Assembly: GCA_023438885.1 (NCBI GenBank) | Contig: JAEXPS010000090.1 | Location: 1-5,074 of the forward strand | Direction: 5' to 3' | Origin: Actinomycetes bacterium | GTDB taxonomy: Bacteria > Actinomycetota > Actinomycetes > Actinomycetales > Cellulomonadaceae | DNA: 5,074 nucleotides | Position numbers and translations under genes: made by a program | Shown: piece by piece, positions 3,671 through 5,074 of the stretch | How the letters are laid out: each line of letters starts with the position of its first letter | Position numbering within the stretch: position 1 is the first letter of the stretch | Notes under the pieces: model-generated | Told to the model about the DNA's origin: nothing | Databases searched by the model: none | Seen by the model: only the letters and a program-made list of their open reading frames with translations

Positions 3671-5074
3671 TCAGACGGTCTTGCCGACGTTCTCGTCGAA
3701 GATCGTGCCCGGTGTCGTCTTCTGCACCTGGAGCAGGAACTCGACGTTGGACTTGGTGTCCCGCAGCTTGCCGAGCAGCAGCTCGATCGCCTGCTGGGTG
3801 TCGAGCGCACCGAGCACCCGCCGCAGCTTGTAGACGATCTGCAGCTCGTCGCGCGACATGAGGATCTCCTCGCGGCGGGTGCCGGACGCGTTGACGTCCA
3901 CCGCCGGGAAGATCCGCTTGTCCGCCAGCGACCGGTTGAGCCGCAGCTCCATGTTCCCGGTGCCCTTGAACTCCTCGAAGATCACCTCGTCCATCTTCGA
4001 GCCGGTCTCGACGAGGGCCGTGGCGAGGATGGTCAGCGAGCCGCCGTTCTCGATGTTGCGGGCCGCGCCGAAGAACCGCTTCGGCGGGTACAGCGCCGCC
4101 GCGTCCACACCACCGGACAGGATGCGGCCCGAGGCGGGCGCGGCCAGGTTGTAGGCCCGCCCGAGGCGCGTGATGCCGTCGAGCAGGATCACCACGTCCT
4201 GACCCATCTCCACCAGGCGCTTCGCCCGCTCGATCGCCAGCTCCGCGACGATCGCGTGGTCGGAGGCCGGCCGGTCGAACGTCGAGCTGATCACCTCGCC
4301 CTTCGTCGTGCGCTCGAAGTCGGTGACCTCCTCCGGACGCTCGTCGACGAGCACCACCATGAGGTGGACCTCGGGGTTGTTGGTGGTGATCGCGTTGGCG
4401 ATCGTCTGCATGATCAGCGTCTTGCCGGCCTTCGGCGGCGAGACGATCAGGCCGCGCTGGCCCTTGCCGATCGGCGCGATGATGTCGATCACCCGGCTGG
4501 ACAGCTTGCCGGGCTCGGTCTCCAGCCGCAGCCGCTCCTGCGGGTACAGCGGCGTGAGCTTGGCGAACTCGGGCCGGTGGCGAGCCTGCTCCGGGTCCAT
4601 CCCGTTGACCGAGTCCAGGCGCACCAGCGCGTTGAACTTGTTGGGCCGCCCGCCCTGCTGCTGGATCTGCTCGTTCTCGCGCGGGGCACGGACGGCACCG
4701 GTGATCGCGTCGCCGCGGCGCAGCCCGGAGCGCTTGACCTGGCCGAGCGAGACGTAGACGTCGTTCGGGCCGGGCAGGTAGCCCGAGGTGCGCACGAACG
4801 CGTAGTTGTCGAGCACGTCGAGGATGCCGGCGACGGGCAGCAGCACGTCGTCGTCGGTCACCTCGATGTCGTCGAGGCCCGCCAGGTCCGGCATGCCGGG
4901 GCGCCCGCCGCGACCGCGCTTGCGGTCGCGGTCGCGGTAGCGGTCCCGCGAACGGCGCCGGCGGCCGCCCTCCTCGTCGCGGTCCTGCGGCTGCCGGTTG
5001 TCCTGCTGGCGCTGAGCCTGGCCGCCCTGCTGGCGCTCCGCGGCGGCCTCGCGGGTCTCGCGGCTCTCCTGCCG
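3671..5074 (-). CDS. rho: Transcription termination factor Rho, 5'-truncated by the window edge
   Basis: Rho is the hexameric RNA helicase/ATPase that ends transcription of untranslated RNA. The visible 467 residues cover part of the N-terminal extension and the full core. Numbering from the window edge: residues 1-60 are a polar Arg/Gln/Glu/Asp/Gly stretch (RRRRSRDRYRDRDRKRGRGG). The cold-shock-like primary RNA site follows, around GYLPGPNDVYVS (98-109). The ATPase has Walker A PPKAGKT (213-219), the catalytic Glu of DERPEEV (245), Walker B VVILLDG (294-300), the Q-loop GGVDAAALYPPKR (321-333), the R-loop KGTGN (370-374) and the arginine finger in SGTRREE (R400). The C-terminus ENVGKTV follows a normal end. 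No frameshift or missing key residue is seen. The long charged extension is typical of actinobacterial Rho and absent from E. coli Rho. The ATG at 4894 is internal; the true start lies to the right of the window. Confidence 0.98.
   Translation of the reverse strand, partial: RQESRETREAAAERQQGGQAQRQQDNRQPQDRDEEGGRRRRSRDRYRDRDRKRGRGGRPGMPDLAGLDDIEVTDDDVLLPVAGILDVLDNYAFVRTSGYLPGPNDVYVSLGQVKRSGLRRGDAITGAVRAPRENEQIQQQGGRPNKFNALVRLDSVNGMDPEQARHRPEFAKLTPLYPQERLRLETEPGKLSSRVIDIIAPIGKGQRGLIVSPPKAGKTLIMQTIANAITTNNPEVHLMVVLVDERPEEVTDFERTTKGEVISSTFDRPASDHAIVAELAIERAKRLVEMGQDVVILLDGITRLGRAYNLAAPASGRILSGGVDAAALYPPKRFFGAARNIENGGSLTILATALVETGSKMDEVIFEEFKGTGNMELRLNRSLADKRIFPAVDVNASGTRREEILMSRDELQIVYKLRRVLGALDTQQAIELLLGKLRDTKSNVEFLLQVQKTTPGTIFDENVGKTV
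4922..4945. repeat. Hexanucleotide tandem repeat inside rho
   Basis: Four tandem copies of GCGGTC, the third with A in place of the final C, encode the alternating DRYRDRDR segment of the Rho extension on the minus strand. Such in-frame hexamers can expand or contract without frameshift, so the extension may vary in length between strains. Confidence 0.7.

Noticed and set aside
3858..4757. Open plus-strand frames opposite rho.
   Set aside because: Rho is fully conserved on the minus strand through this region. The plus-strand translations are Ser/Arg/Pro-rich, with no start signals or family features.
1..5074. Search by eye for CRISPR arrays, tRNA or rRNA genes, transposases and attachment sites.
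   Set aside because: No regularly spaced repeats, cloverleaf, rRNA motif, transposase motif or long terminal inverted repeat was seen. The few repeats found are local and short.

Overview
The window is very GC-rich and every gene reads through with strong G/C third-position bias. The core genes (Zn-type L31, RF1, and Rho with an Arg/Gln/Asp-rich N-terminal extension) are of actinobacterial type. A Pseudonocardia-like actinomycete is my best guess, from remembered similarity rather than a search. All four complete genes appear to start with GTG.

Layout, left to right: (1) the first bases of a minus-strand gene that overlaps the prfA stop by ATGA, by position probably prmC; (2) prfA (release factor 1), minus; (3) a strong hairpin terminator; (4) rpmE (ribosomal protein L31, four-Cys zinc form), minus; (5) a 250-base non-coding stretch with a G-rich tandem repeat that could form a G-quadruplex, a candidate rpmE promoter, and a 23-bp tandem duplication covering the end of the next gene; (6) a HEAT-repeat-like protein of unknown role, minus; (7) an 18-bp divergent gap; (8) a GT-B family 4 glycosyltransferase, plus; (9) a hairpin between convergent stops; (10) rho, minus, whose 5' end lies beyond the right edge.

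The backbone rho - rpmE - prfA - (prmC) is a known actinobacterial housekeeping order joining transcription termination, the ribosome, and translation termination. The HEAT protein and the glycosyltransferase sit between rho and rpmE. The glycosyltransferase is the only plus-strand gene, and it runs toward rho. No mobile-element gene, CRISPR array, tRNA or rRNA is visible. I see no clear previously undescribed multi-gene system. The most notable points are the tightly packed divergent junction (a possible leaderless glycosyltransferase mRNA), the G-quadruplex-capable repeat upstream of rpmE, and the accessory pair inserted in a housekeeping cluster.
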